Source: Erwinia sp. (GTDB lineage: Bacteria > Pseudomonadota > Gammaproteobacteria > Enterobacterales > Enterobacteriaceae). Taken from it: a DNA stretch of 64,000 bases. The position numbers were made by a program, and so were the translations under genes. The notes beneath the pieces were generated by a model. It was given only the letters and a program-made list of their open reading frames with translations, was not told the DNA's origin and ran no database searches. Positions 1 through 8,840 of the stretch are shown piece after piece. Location of the stretch: assembly GCA_964016415.1 (NCBI GenBank), contig OZ024667.1, forward strand, positions 1 through 64,000. Reading direction: 5' to 3'. Each line of letters opens with the position of its first letter. The first letter of the stretch is position 1.

Positions 1-61
1 ACATACAGACATCATCACTACACGCCCGACCGGGTACATGACCCCACCAGAGGGAACTTAA

Positions 62-289
62 CAGCTGTGCATTCCGGGCAATTATTTTGACGAAGAAGTC
101 TCAGCAGACGCTGCCGGGATCATTGCCACGCTGTTCGTACTTAACCAGCTGTGCTTGAAAACTTCAGAGATGGGGCCGCAGTACACGCAGACTTGCCAAA
201 ACTTGGGTGATCGCCAGGATGCTCTGAAAGACTACGTGAGCATTATCGAGCATGCGGAACGCAGCAAAATTTTCCGTGCCATTGACTGA
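62..289 (+). pseudogene. 5'-truncated small leading-region protein
   Basis: The reading frame gives an acidic C-terminal portion of about 75 residues (NYFDEEVSADAAG near the start, IFRAID at the end) closing with TGA at 287-289. It resembles small proteins of unknown role common in F-like plasmid leading regions; the resemblance is from memory and no function is claimed. An in-frame TAA at 59-61 precedes it and there is no ATG, GTG or TTG before the conserved part, only a CTG at 65. I therefore treat it as having lost its 5' end, probably by an indel upstream. It could still be translated from an unusual start. Confidence 0.5.
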
Positions 290-345
290 CACATCGAGGA
301 CCCGGGCAGGGTGCCCGCCCGGGTCAAAATAAGGAGAACGAGAAC

Positions 346-708
346 ATGATTAATGCATCCGAAGTAATGGAAGGGCTGACGATTCTGGCCCACTGGCTCG
401 AAGACAATATAAACTGTGAATCAGAACTCTGTTTTGATGACCCGGACACCGGAACGGATTCCGAAAAAATCCTGCCCTGCGTGGAAGCCGCGCTGGCACT
501 GATGGCCGCTACGTTACCCAATCACGGACAGGAACCCGGCAGTGAGATTAGGATTCGTGCGCAGGGGGAAGCCAACAGCTATATGCTCCTGAAAGAAAAT
601 ACCTGGTTTGCTCAGGTATTGATGAATGGCGAAATGACCACGCCCCGACAGGAAGGTTGTTTACGGGTAATGGTAGCGGGGCTGAATAACGTGCGCGGAG
701 CTGAATAA
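346..708 (+). CDS. hypothetical leading-region protein, 120 aa
   Basis: This is an acidic soluble protein with no signal peptide and no motif I recognise. It is preceded by AAGGAG at a good distance from ATG 346. The stop TAA lies 1 nt before the next ATG at 710, so the two genes are almost certainly co-transcribed and translationally coupled. The position between other small IncF leading-region genes suggests a plasmid establishment or maintenance role, which is only context. I cannot assign a family. Confidence 0.65.
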   Translation: MINASEVMEGLTILAHWLEDNINCESELCFDDPDTGTDSEKILPCVEAALALMAATLPNHGQEPGSEIRIRAQGEANSYMLLKENTWFAQVLMNGEMTTPRQEGCLRVMVAGLNNVRGAE

Positions 709-709
709 G

Positions 710-994
710 ATGGAAGATACGAGAACGGGGATCAGGGTGCTGGCCGCGATGGCCATCGTAAGAGACTGGCCGACTTTCATGGAACCGGATAACGCTGACC
801 GATCAGCTATGGCCGCAGAAATACTCTGCTACTTCGCCCGACAGACCGGGCTTGCCCGCAGTGATGAATCTGTGGACACCATCATGGGTGATCTAATCAC
901 CGATTTGATGCACCTGTGTGACAGACTGGACATCGATTTTCCCGGGGTGCTGACAGTTTCAGCTATGCACCATGACGATGACTCTGAAGGCTGA
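710..994 (+). CDS. hypothetical leading-region protein, 94 aa
   Basis: This is a small acidic protein with a strongly negative C-terminus (DDDSEG). It follows the 346-708 gene by a single nucleotide, so it probably relies on coupled translation. It has no membrane segment, signal peptide or recognisable catalytic motif. Composition and position fit the uncharacterised small proteins of F-like leading regions. No function is proposed. Confidence 0.6.
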   Translation: MEDTRTGIRVLAAMAIVRDWPTFMEPDNADRSAMAAEILCYFARQTGLARSDESVDTIMGDLITDLMHLCDRLDIDFPGVLTVSAMHHDDDSEG

Positions 995-1072
995 CCTTCT
1001 GCCCCTTCTGAAGCCCCCGCGCATCGAGCACGGGTACTTCAGAACCCCTCCTGCCAGAGTAGTGGCAGCCAT

Positions 1073-1312
1073 TCAGGGCAGGATTCTCTGAAGCATCTCA
1101 AGGGCTTTCAATTTACTGACCTGAGGGCGGGACATTAGCGGCATCAGACCCTGTACGGAAAGTGTGATCGTGGCTAACTCTATGGCACGTTTAACTTCAG
1201 GTGAGTTTTCGTAGTCTTTGTAAGAACGCAGGCACACGCCGAGTTCCTCAGCTGCACGATCACGGCTCCATCCAAGGCTTTTTCTCCATAATTTGAGTTC
1301 GAATCCGGTCAT
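1073..1312 (-). CDS. small XRE-like helix-turn-helix regulator, 79 aa
   Basis: The protein begins MTGFELKLWRKSLGWSRDRA and carries an XRE-like HTH at about residues 5-45: a first helix ending in LGWS, then RAAEELGV, then a recognition helix LRSYKDYE. The rest is a short helical tail. The start at 1312 is chosen because the HTH begins immediately; a longer upstream reading would translate sequence that looks non-coding. It runs opposite to its neighbours. An imperfect inverted repeat (1328-1346) 15 nt upstream would suit autoregulation. The target is unknown. Confidence 0.65.
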   Translation of the reverse strand: MTGFELKLWRKSLGWSRDRAAEELGVCLRSYKDYENSPEVKRAIELATITLSVQGLMPLMSRPQVSKLKALEMLQRILP

Positions 1313-1327
1313 TTTATACCTAAAAAA

Positions 1328-1346
1328 AAGTGCAAAAACTGTACTT
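1328..1346. promoter_or_regulatory. candidate operator of the HTH gene
   Basis: AAGTGCA and TGTACTT, separated by 5 nt, form a 7-bp inverted repeat with one mismatch, 15 nt upstream of the HTH gene start. Position and symmetry suit an autoregulatory site. This is inferred only. Confidence 0.3.
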
Positions 1347-1714
1347 ATTTTAACTACATAATCAATCGAAATTCGAGGCATAAAAGCGCCACAATCAAAG
1401 AAATTCAAACCCGGCTGGGCCCCTTCGGCTTCCCGGTGAACCGGGTCGTCGCCTGCACTTCGCCGGGCGTCCACGCGGTGGCCACCAGGCTACGCGGAGC
1501 CAGGACGTAGCCTGTCTCCGTCCCGTTGGGATAGCAAGCGATGCCTGAGGCCAACGACCAGGTCAATGGCCCGCTTGCTGCCCCCGTTCCGGGTGCGCCG
1601 CTCTCACTGGCCGTCACAGACGGACGCTAAGGAAAGCCGGTAAACCGGCTTCTTCCGGTGCCCACTTTGCCCCCCGTTGTCAGCGGTGTTCACTTTTGCT
1701 GTGACTGACACTGC

Positions 1715-1843
1715 CCTGTTCCGGTCCATAAACAAGGGTCGGCTGAAGCCTGATGCCGGCACCCGTTCGCACTCTCTCCCTCTGGTCAGTCGTTTGCGCT
1801 GCGGCTTTGTCATCCCCCTTGTTTCCGTCCCCGATGGAACAGG
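1715..1843 (+). promoter_or_regulatory. Frpo-like single-strand hairpin element, copy A
   Basis: The stretch 1313-1942 has no convincing gene but contains long-range inverted repeats: CCTGTTCC (1715-1722) with GGAACAGG (1836-1843), and nested AACAAGGG (1731-1738) with CCCTTGTT (1816-1823). Between them is a GC-rich core with GGTCAGTCGTTTGCGCTGCG. A second element with the same plan and core lies at 2929-3058. In F plasmid, Frpo elements in the leading region fold in incoming single-stranded DNA to make promoters for early expression. By analogy this one would serve the DUF1419 gene just downstream. The assignment rests on structure and location, not an alignment. Confidence 0.5.
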
Positions 1844-1942
1844 ACGGTCATGTGTCACAGCAACGTGCTCCCCGCCTTCCGGAAACGGAAAAAGGGGACA
1901 CCAGAAAGAAGCCGAAGGGCACAACCAGTGAGGAAATGAGTA

Positions 1943-2383
1943 ATGAACGCGATGGCATTCTGGAGAAAACCTTGTGATTTCAACGGCTGGCGTAAAGCGC
2001 ACTTCGTGGAGGGTGCGTGGCGTACCACGGCCTGTGCCACGTCGAAGACGCTGGAGGAGCTGAATGCTCATGGCGATCACTGGGAGCTGGTGACGGTGCA
2101 AGAGGCGCAAACCCGTTTTGCCCAGGCAAATTATCAGCCGGTGTCCGAAATCAATGAAGCACGATTTATGGACATGCTGGAAGTTCTTCCGCCGCTCGAC
2201 TGGCGCGGAACGGCTGACAGCCAGTCATTCAAGCTGAGTGAAATGTACAGCGGCAACATCACTGACATTTTTGCCCAATACGGCACGCGCTATTTCCAGA
2301 TGCGCAACCACGCCACGCTCACACACAGCGAAATTATGGAAAAGGTTAAGGCGTTTATTGATGCCGAAAGGATTGCCGTTTAA
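1943..2383 (+). CDS. DUF1419 family leading-region protein
   Basis: This 146-aa soluble protein matches my memory of the DUF1419 family found in IncF plasmid leading regions (N-terminal FWRKPCDFNGWRKAHF; C-terminal block DWRGTADSQSFKLSEMYSG, then ITDIFAQYG and RYFQ). No biochemical role is known to me. It starts at the first ATG after the Frpo-like hairpin, so it would be among the first genes expressed after transfer if that element works. It is followed by a perfect hairpin at 2396-2417. Confidence 0.7.
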   Translation: MNAMAFWRKPCDFNGWRKAHFVEGAWRTTACATSKTLEELNAHGDHWELVTVQEAQTRFAQANYQPVSEINEARFMDMLEVLPPLDWRGTADSQSFKLSEMYSGNITDIFAQYGTRYFQMRNHATLTHSEIMEKVKAFIDAERIAV

Positions 2384-2395
2384 GCGGCAATAAAA

Positions 2396-2417
2396 AAGCA
2401 GAGCGGTCGCTCTGCTT
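2396..2417. terminator. hairpin after the DUF1419 gene
   Basis: AAGCAGAGC and GCTCTGCTT form a perfect 9-bp stem with a GGTC loop. The U-run lies on the leftward side (six A residues precede it on the + strand), so intrinsic termination would be most efficient for leftward transcripts. It may also stabilise the 3' end of the DUF1419 mRNA. Confidence 0.5.
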
Positions 2418-2475
2418 AATCAGCCCGGTCTGTTCGGGCAGGCCGGAAACAACAAGTCTCAGATGGAGTTACATC

Positions 2476-2742
2476 ATGAATAACCGTTTTATCCTCGCAT
2501 GTCAGGAATGTTTTGTAAAGCGCCGCGCAGAAGCACAGGCCGCCGGCCAACCGGTCTGCGCCCACCCGCATTTTCGCCGTGAAACGTTACCGGAGGAAGA
2601 TATCTCACGTCGTCTGAAAAGGTTGGGACGTCGCATTGTGCGCAGTGAAGGCCTCAATAAACCAGTCCGCATTCCTGCGCTGAACGGGGCAGAGTGGGGG
2701 CATCTGCTCCGTTCTCTGGAGACCGTCAAAGGTCTTGCGTAA
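2476..2742 (+). CDS. hypothetical basic leading-region protein, 88 aa
   Basis: This small, arginine-rich protein has two cysteines early (CQEC at about residues 9-12) and a HPHF segment that might form a metal site, followed by a basic helix (ISRRLKRLGRRIVR). Nucleic-acid binding is possible from the charge but is not shown. The start follows GATGGAGTT. A strong hairpin terminator begins 2 nt after the stop, so this ends a transcription unit. I do not recognise the family. Confidence 0.6.
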   Translation: MNNRFILACQECFVKRRAEAQAAGQPVCAHPHFRRETLPEEDISRRLKRLGRRIVRSEGLNKPVRIPALNGAEWGHLLRSLETVKGLA

Positions 2743-2743
2743 T

Positions 2744-2771
2744 AAATACCGCCCCGGAAGGGGCGGTATTT
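2744..2771 (+). terminator. intrinsic terminator
   Basis: AAATACCGCCCC pairs perfectly with GGGGCGGTATTT around a GGAA loop immediately after the 2476-2742 gene. The stem ends in three T residues. It may act in both directions. Confidence 0.7.
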
Positions 2772-2928
2772 AACCCCGGGCTTGCAGCTGGCTTGCGCCA
2801 GCGCTGCCCCAACCAGGGCCGCTTCGCGTCCCCTTTAGGGATACGGGCCTTGCCCGCCACTTCCTTCCGGCGTTTCCCTTTTCGTTCCCGGACTCATCGC
2901 GGTCTGCCTTTGCCGTGAAAGACACTGG

Positions 2929-3058
2929 CCTGGACCGTTCACCCTGCAAGGGCACGGCTAAAGCCTGCTTTCCTCCCCCGTTCGCACGCCTTCCCGCTGG
3001 TCAGTCGCTTGCGCTGCGGCCTCGGACAGCTCCCTTGCAGGCCTCACTGAAGGTCCAG
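2929..3058 (+). promoter_or_regulatory. Frpo-like single-strand hairpin element, copy B
   Basis: The non-coding stretch 2772-3160 contains nested inverted repeats with the same plan as copy A: CTGGACC (2930-2936) with GGTCCAG (3052-3058), and CCTGCAAGGG (2943-2952) with CCCTTGCAGG (3032-3041). The core again holds CCCGTTCGCAC, then CTGGTCAGTCGCTTGCGCTG, nearly identical to copy A, while the stems differ but conserve pairing. That is good evidence of selection for structure. It lies upstream of the DUF932 gene remnant at 3161. Confidence 0.5.
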
Positions 3059-3160
3059 ACCGGTCATTTCATCACGGCAACGGCCTCCAGCGATGGTGAA
3101 TCACCATCAAAAGGACGACGCCAGAAGAAAATCACTTTATAACCCCTGAGGAGAATCATT

Positions 3161-3283
3161 ATGGCCCGTCTATCATCTATTTTCCGCTCTGCTAACGTCA
3201 TCCGTAAAGAACGCGCGCTTACCAATGATGAACTCATGCGCTTCGTTCCTAGCGTCTTCTCTGAGGGGTTCGAGGTCCAATGA
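3161..3283 (+). pseudogene. DUF932 gene truncated by a Tn3-family transposon
   Basis: ATG 3161 follows GAGGAG. The first 34 codons (MARLSSIFRSANVIRKERAL, then LMRFVPSVF) match the N-terminus of DUF932 proteins of F-like leading regions, normally around 270 aa. At 3265 the transposon end begins and the frame runs six more codons into the inverted repeat before TGA. No 3' part of the gene is seen in the window, so sequence beyond the insertion has been lost rather than just split. Confidence 0.75.
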
Positions 3284-3302
3284 TGTAAAAAACCACGCTA
3301 AG
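3265..3302 (+). repeat. Tn3-family terminal inverted repeat, left
   Basis: A 38-bp end beginning GGGGTTCGAGGTCC and ending ACGCTAAG, the family-typical GGGG...TAAG form. It matches 8841-8878 in inverted orientation with a few mismatches. Confidence 0.9.
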
Positions 3303-6300
3303 ACACTAATTCATTGTGTATATTAAAATTTAGTGGTCTTAGCTCACCCTTCAAAATATCTTCCGGTAACGAAAACGTATAATGTCCCAACATATTTATA
3401 TGGCCATGCATCAGCGGCGATAATCTTGCTAGGTGTTCATCTTCAGGTATTTCCCCCGATTTGCGAAGATGTGACAATGCCTCCTGCATGTAAATGGTGT
3501 TCCACAGCACAACCGCATTGGTTACCAGGCCCAGGGCACCTAGTTGATCTTCCTGACCTTCACGATAGCGTTTTCTGATCTCACCACGTTGTCCGTAGCA
3601 AATGGCCCGAGCCACGGCATGGCGTCCTTCTCCCCGGTTGAGCTGAGTGAGTATCCGACGCCGGTAATCCTCATCATCGATATAGTTGAGAAGATACAAC
3701 TTCTTGTTGACCCGACCCACTTCCATAATTGCTTGAGCCAGACCAGATGGTCGGCTGCTTCTCAACAGTGAGCGAATCAGCTCCGATGCATGGATGGTCC
3801 CAAGCTTCAGTGAACCCGCCATTCGCATCATTTCATCCCATTGAGATTCTATTTTCGACAGTTCAACACATCCCCGGGCCAGCTCATCTAGGGCACCATA
3901 ATGAGCCGTTTTATCTGCCCGCCAGAATATCGCCCCACCTGCATCGGCCAGACTAGGAGAGAACTGGTAGCCCAGCAACCAGAACAGGCCGAAAATGATA
4001 TCGCTGGATCCTGCTGTATCGGTCATGATTTCTACGGGGTTCAGCCCGGTCTGCTGCTCAAGAAGCCCTTCCAGTACAAAGATGGAATCACGAAGCGTAC
4101 CGGGAACGACAATGCCATGGAAACCGGAATACTGATCGGAGACGAAGTTGTACCAGGTAATGCCGCGTCCTGAACCAAAGTATTTACGGTTTGGACCGGA
4201 ATTAACCGTTTTAACCGGTGTGACAAAACGCATACCATCTGCGGAGGCCACCTCCCCACCTCCCCAGTACCCCGCGAGCGGCAGCGTGGACTGAAAATCA
4301 ACCAGTCGTGCATTAGCGCTGACCAGCGTTTCCGCCTGAAGAAAATTTTGTTTAACCCAGCTCAGACGATGGCGAGTAAGCGCGGGAATATTATGCTTTA
4401 TCAGAGGTTCATGCCCTATATTGCAGGCTTCCGCCAGCAGTGTTGCGCACAGACTGATCTGAAGATCCTGCGCCCGTGCACCTGATTCACTGACGTGGCT
4501 GAATTCGCGGGTAAAGCCGGTTCGGGCATCTATTTCAAGCAACAACTCAGTCAGATCAACGGGTGGGATCAGTTCTCTTATCCGACGAATCAATTGTCTC
4601 AGTGCCGGTGGCTCATCCAGTTTATCCAGGCTGCTGATCGTCAGTGAGGGATGTTTACCTTCATTGCTGATGCTGACCGCAGCGTTGCAGGCAAAACGTG
4701 AAGCCACCGATTTCCATGTGTCATCAAGTCGCGTAGCCAGTTGCTCTGCTGCTTTAGCTCCGTCAGATGGATGACCCAGTGCCCGACATACCGGGATCCG
4801 TTGTGCCTGCCATTCAGCTCCCTGAAGCAATTTCTGGCGTGGATCACCCCACCGATCACTGTTCTCCAGCCAGAGGTCACGACGACGTAAAGCATCCTGA
4901 AAACGTTCGAGAAGGCACAATGAGTAACCGGCGCGTAGAATCCGGCCTTCTCTGTCGTATACCAGACGTTTCCAGGGGCCGGAAATGATGTGCTCTGGTG
5001 CATCGTCGAGAATTCGCTTTTTTGAGCCACTCAGTTCGGCCAGATAATGGATTGCTGACAGCGTGTGCTCCCCGGCTGGAGTTGCCTGAAAATGTAAGTC
5101 ACGCAACATCGCGGACAGGAAACGCTTCACTCGCCCATATTGCTCCACCATTTCATCCTGAAAATGAGCGTCCTGCGGGCGGGCCAGCTCATTTACCTTG
5201 CCCACGGATTCAGCCAGTTTGTCCTTTGGTATGCGGGGAAAAATAGCCTGTCTCAGTGCTGCCTCATCCGTGTTTTCATCAAGTAACAGCGTACATGCCC
5301 GCGCCAGTAATAGCGCGGCACGATCAAGATCCTTAAGGGTCCTGAGTCGTTTTTTCTGCCCGATATTTTTAGCCGAACGCGTGATATCCAGTATCAGCAT
5401 GTCCAGAACATCCACGGCTTCGTCAAGCGCCGAAACTTCCTGCGCTTTGACAAATGCAGTAAGCACGGCCAGTCGTCGTTCTTCAGGCACTCTGGCTATG
5501 TATTTTACCGAGGCCATACCGGCGTAGCGGGCCAAATTACGCAACTGGATGGCTGGCAGACCAGAGAAATTCAGCCGGGAAAACTCCATGCAACGCAATC
5601 GGGTATATCGCTCCAGAGCGTCAGTAAAGGCCGGCCCGCTGATAGTGACTGGACCTTTTCGCATCTCCTCCAGTACCGATATACGCTGCCCTTAAGGTAT
5701 TTCAAGTAAACCGTCCAGTTGTGCTTTCTGCCAGCTGTCAGGCAATAAAGCCAGCATTCGCCACAATCGTCGACTTGCCCGCTCACGTACTTCGCCAATC
5801 ATCCTTGTAAGCGTTGAGGCGGCGGGGAGCAGGATTTTATTTTGCAGCAACCATGCGGTAGCAAAATCAAACAGCAAGCCTGGGCGCTCATTACTGAGCC
5901 AGGCGCGAGTATAGAGCAAACGCTTCAGTCGGAACGTCCAGGGGAACTCACCAAAATCATGATAATCATAATAGAGTCTGATAATCCCCTGGTGCTCCCA
6001 GCGAGTATTTTCTCTTTCAGCATATCGGGAAAGGATCTCTGGTCGGCTGATGTTCAGCTGCGCCGCAATGTAACAACGGATGCATGAGGGAATTTGAAGG
6101 GGATCAGGAAGAAACGTTCCCAGGAAGCGCGCCGTAGTCAGCTGAAGTGCAATCCCCAACCGGTTATGTTTTCCTCGGCGCTGATTAATAAAAGCAAGGT
6201 CACGCTCATCCAGATGAAAATACCGGGCCAGCTGAACCTCATTTGGCTCTGCCGCATAGCGACCGTAGTTTTCTGTCTGTTCGCTGGTCAGAAAGTCATC

Positions 6301-6306
6301 ACTCAT
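3298..6306 (-). pseudogene. tnpA: Tn3-family transposase with one nonsense codon
   Basis: Read from 6306, the frame stays open for about 1,002 codons, the usual Tn3 TnpA length, except for one TAA at 5692-5694 (codon 205). The context is GLLEIP-stop-GQRISVLEE; related transposases have Glu there, so GAA to TAA is likely. The N-terminal part carries the DNA-binding region (RYFHLDERDLAFINQRRGKH). The later part has the DDE core (SADGMRF, DQYSGFHG, MTDTAGSSD). Without readthrough only a 204-aa fragment, or a restart product from 5664, would be made. The stop codon lies in the left inverted repeat. Confidence 0.85.
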
Positions 6307-6465
6307 TGTGCATCCTTTCGTAAACGGGTATTGAACTCAATTCTTGTATGTCTCAAATGTTATAAATTTTGAGACTGCTCAAAATGGCTTCAAACATGAG
6401 TATCAAAAGTCGCGATTTATACTTTATGATACTACGCAGTATCAATATCGATTTGTGAGACCAAT
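6307..6465. promoter_or_regulatory. res: res recombination region between tnpA and tnpR
   Basis: The 159-bp gap between the divergent tnpA and tnpR contains palindromes of the kind bound by serine resolvases: TGATACT/AGTATCA (6427-6444), and GTCTCAAA paired with TTTTGAGAC around 6351-6376. It should also hold both divergent promoters. Confidence 0.6.
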
Positions 6466-7023
6466 ATGGCATTACTGGGATATGCAAGAGTATCAACCAG
6501 CCATCAGAAACTGACGTTGCAGATCTCCGGGCTGAAATCTGTAGGTGTCAGGGATGACAGAATTTTCACTGACATGATGTCGGGAGCCACGGACGAACGT
6601 GAAGGGCTACAACGGTTGCTTGCCCGTGCGGAAAAAGACGACATCATCATTTGTACAAAAATGGATCGGCTTGGCCGCAATACAGCGGACATGATCCACA
6701 TTGTTGACGTTTGCTATAAAAAGGGGATCGCTATTCGTTTTCTGGATAATGGTCTCAGTACTGAAGGGGCTATGGGTAAAATGGTTATACAGATACTTGC
6801 GGCCGTAGCAGAAGCAGAGCGAGAGCGTATTCTGGAGCGAACTTATGATGGTCGGGTAGCCGCCATGGCTGCGGGGGTTAAATTTGGTCGCAAGCCCCAT
6901 CAAAAATCGGCAATGGCACAGGAGCTTATCCAGCAGAAGATACCTAGTAAAGGTGTGATGGAGAAAACTTGAATTTCCCGGACTACCTATTATCGCCTAA
7001 AAAGGCTTAAAGAGAACAAATAG
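6466..7023 (+). pseudogene. tnpR: serine resolvase with premature TGA near its C-terminus
   Basis: The catalytic domain is complete: LLGYARVST contains the nucleophile serine, followed by TKMDRLGRNT and AEAERERILERT. The frame stops at TGA 6970-6972 and then continues in the same frame as ISRTTYYRLKRLKENK to TAG 7021. The lost 17 residues include the recognition helix of the C-terminal HTH, so site-specific binding to res is probably impaired. A single change (for example GGA to TGA) explains it. It is oriented away from tnpA, as usual in this family. Confidence 0.8.
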
Positions 7024-7083
7024 TAAGCTATTCGGAATGTTTAAGCGTACACTGAGATCCAACGTCTCTGCTGGATAAAAAAT

Positions 7084-7245
7084 ATGTCTATTTTTTATAG
7101 CTTTAAGATGTTTCGTGACAAATCAGTAGATGTCACATGTCCTAAATGTTCTCGCATAGCTCAACAGCATACGCATAAATTAAGAAAAAAAATGACGATG
7201 GTCTGTCCTCACTGTGGGCATTATTTTCGGGGTGGGGAAGATTAG
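7084..7245 (+). CDS. small zinc-ribbon protein, 53 aa
   Basis: This short frame encodes MSIFYSFKMF, then CPKC (residues 19-22), a basic linker, and CPHCGHYFRGGED at the C-terminus. Two CxxC knuckles 22 residues apart make a zinc ribbon very likely. There is no clear ribosome binding site and the frame is short, so expression is uncertain. The conserved spacing of the cysteines argues that it is, or recently was, a real gene. It lies between tnpR and the glycosyltransferase. Its role is unknown; DNA binding or partner binding are both possible. Confidence 0.5.
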   Translation: MSIFYSFKMFRDKSVDVTCPKCSRIAQQHTHKLRKKMTMVCPHCGHYFRGGED

Positions 7246-7364
7246 AGATGATGAGCAATAGTTGAGTGCTATTTGTAGTTAAATAGTTCTTTTCCATTTA
7301 ACCAGGTGTACTCTAATTCTTAATATTGCATATGTTATTTTCAGGAGTGCATTGTGATTAATTT

Positions 7365-8237
7365 ATGAGGGCGTTCTACATGATTGCATATTTCATGCTA
7401 ATTCATCGTTATCCAAATCAATTCAAGAGATTATTTAAATCTATTTATCATGAAAAAAATCATTATATCGTACATATTGATAAACGTGCCGGTAGAAAAA
7501 TATTTGATGAAATAATTTTATTTTTGGGTGGTTATGAAAATGCATCAATATTAGAAAGCAAAGAAGCTATATGGGGAGGGTATAGTTTGGTTGATGCACA
7601 GTTGCGTGGTATTGAAAAGCTTGTAACCAGTGGTGGAACATGGGACTATTTCATAAACCTAAGCGGTCAGGATTTTCCATTAAAAAGTCAGGAAGTTATA
7701 ATGGGGTATCTTAGTGCATTTGATTGCTGCGAATTTATAAAAGTAGTTAATCAAAATTTAATTAGACCGGAAACCATGCACAGAATAAAAGACTATGTAG
7801 AGGAGATAGATGGTGAGTTGGTAATATCTACTACATCTAACAGAGATTTTTTGACAGGGGTTACGCCATATATAGGTAATCAGTGGATGATACTAAGTAA
7901 GAATTTTTGCGAGTTTATTACCTATAGTCCAGAACTGGCAGTTTTTAAAGAATTTTATCGCAATACATTAATTGCAGATGAAAGTTTTTTTCAGACTGTA
8001 TTGATGAATACCACATTTAAATCCAGAATAATTTATGATGATAAAAGAGAAATTGACTGGATTGAGTCAAGTGATATTAAGTTGCGCCCTCGTGATTTCT
8101 TGACCAGTGATTCGAAAATGCTAGTAAACAGTAAGAATTTATTTGCCAGGAAATTTGATGAGAATATAGATACCGACATTCTCAGTATACTTGAACGCAG
8201 CATTGAGCAATCGGTAATTAGCGATATATTATATTAA
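7365..8237 (+). CDS. core-2/I-branching-type glycosyltransferase (GT14-like)
   Basis: This 290-aa cytosolic protein has the hallmarks of bacterial GT14-like beta-1,6-N-acetylglucosaminyltransferases: an N-terminal IAYFMLIHRYPNQFKRLFK strand-helix, HIDKRA at about 38-43, WGGYSLVDAQL near 70, and the family signature YFINLSGQDFPLKS near 99-112. A DESFFQTVLMN block follows near 205-215. The likely job is sugar addition to a surface glycan; donor and acceptor are unknown. ATG 7380 has a better-placed GAGG than ATG 7365 and could be the true start. The gene is visibly AT-rich compared with the plasmid backbone, a sign of separate origin. It is a passenger of the Tn3 element. Confidence 0.8.
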   Translation: MRAFYMIAYFMLIHRYPNQFKRLFKSIYHEKNHYIVHIDKRAGRKIFDEIILFLGGYENASILESKEAIWGGYSLVDAQLRGIEKLVTSGGTWDYFINLSGQDFPLKSQEVIMGYLSAFDCCEFIKVVNQNLIRPETMHRIKDYVEEIDGELVISTTSNRDFLTGVTPYIGNQWMILSKNFCEFITYSPELAVFKEFYRNTLIADESFFQTVLMNTTFKSRIIYDDKREIDWIESSDIKLRPRDFLTSDSKMLVNSKNLFARKFDENIDTDILSILERSIEQSVISDILY

Positions 8238-8257
8238 GAACCTTTATCTCATTCCAA

Positions 8258-8278
8258 CCAGTCACTGTAAGTGACTGG
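8258..8278 (+). terminator. hairpin after the glycosyltransferase gene
   Basis: CCAGTCACT pairs with AGTGACTGG around GTA, 20 nt after the glycosyltransferase stop. There is no U-run, so it may be an mRNA 3'-end stabiliser rather than a full intrinsic terminator. Confidence 0.35.
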
Positions 8279-8326
8279 TAAATAAGGGGTCAGAGTGAAT
8301 TTTTGCACTGCTGACCCTGGAGCCAA

Positions 8327-8584
8327 TTAAAGTCTGCCGTTAGTACGTTGATTGTCTCTGAGTACATCAATTGCGGTCTGCATCGCAACTTTATTATCTC
8401 TTCTTTTTGGATTTTTCTGCATCACCTGCAGATATTCAAGCAGCGTCCGGGTATTAATCGCTCTGCCCTGTTTACCAACAACCAGCACGGCTTCGCCAAG
8501 GATGATTTTCACTGGAGGCAATTGAGCCGGGTACCAGTCGAGGGTGTCTTCTGATTTCATCATTAATTTCTCATGGTAGGGCAT
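8327..8584 (-). CDS. YmgB/AriR-like small regulatory protein
   Basis: This 85-aa protein contains LGEAVLVVGKQGRAINTRTL, then LLEYLQVMQ, then VAMQTAIDVLRDN. The pattern resembles the two-helix core of the YmgB/AriR/YcgZ family of biofilm and stress connector proteins (LGxAV...NNKxIILxLI...). The resemblance is from memory and moderate. It converges with the glycosyltransferase gene inside the Tn3 element. If correct it would link the transposon cargo to surface or biofilm traits. ATG 8563 is an alternative start. Confidence 0.5.
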   Translation of the reverse strand: MPYHEKLMMKSEDTLDWYPAQLPPVKIILGEAVLVVGKQGRAINTRTLLEYLQVMQKNPKRRDNKVAMQTAIDVLRDNQRTNGRL

Positions 8585-8605
8585 TCTATCACAGATAAGG
8601 GTTTT

Positions 8606-8726
8606 ATGCCTGAACTGAAATTACCATCATCCCTTGTCAGATTTAGTCAAGGAATTCATTGCTGTTTTTGACCGTTCAGAAAAATATGCCGCCTCTAGGC
8701 GATACTGGCACCAATTGAAAGTGTAA
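8606..8726 (+). pseudogene. short frameshifted remnant, unidentified
   Basis: ATG 8606 opens a frame MPELKLPSSLVRFSQGI that stops quickly. A +1 shift continues as EFIAVFDRSEKYAASRRYWH to TAA at 8724-8726. The two parts read like one broken protein N-terminus, but the stretch is short and I cannot name it. Nothing else is seen in 8585-8840. Confidence 0.25.
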
Positions 8727-8840
8727 ACAAAACCTGTCTTCTTTATTATCTCTAAATATGTTCAAGAAATGCACTTAGCGTGAGTTATCATTTCGTTGGG
8801 TTTTCCTCACATAAAACTAAATTTTTCAGGTGGTTAATCG

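Noticed and set aside
1405..2110. Several long open frames on both strands over the first Frpo-like region
   Set aside because: They overlap each other, have low-complexity basic/proline-rich products and no ribosome binding sites. Structure-forming DNA explains them better.
2694..3142. Open frames on both strands over the second Frpo-like region
   Set aside because: Same pattern as copy A: high-GC shadow frames over inverted repeats.
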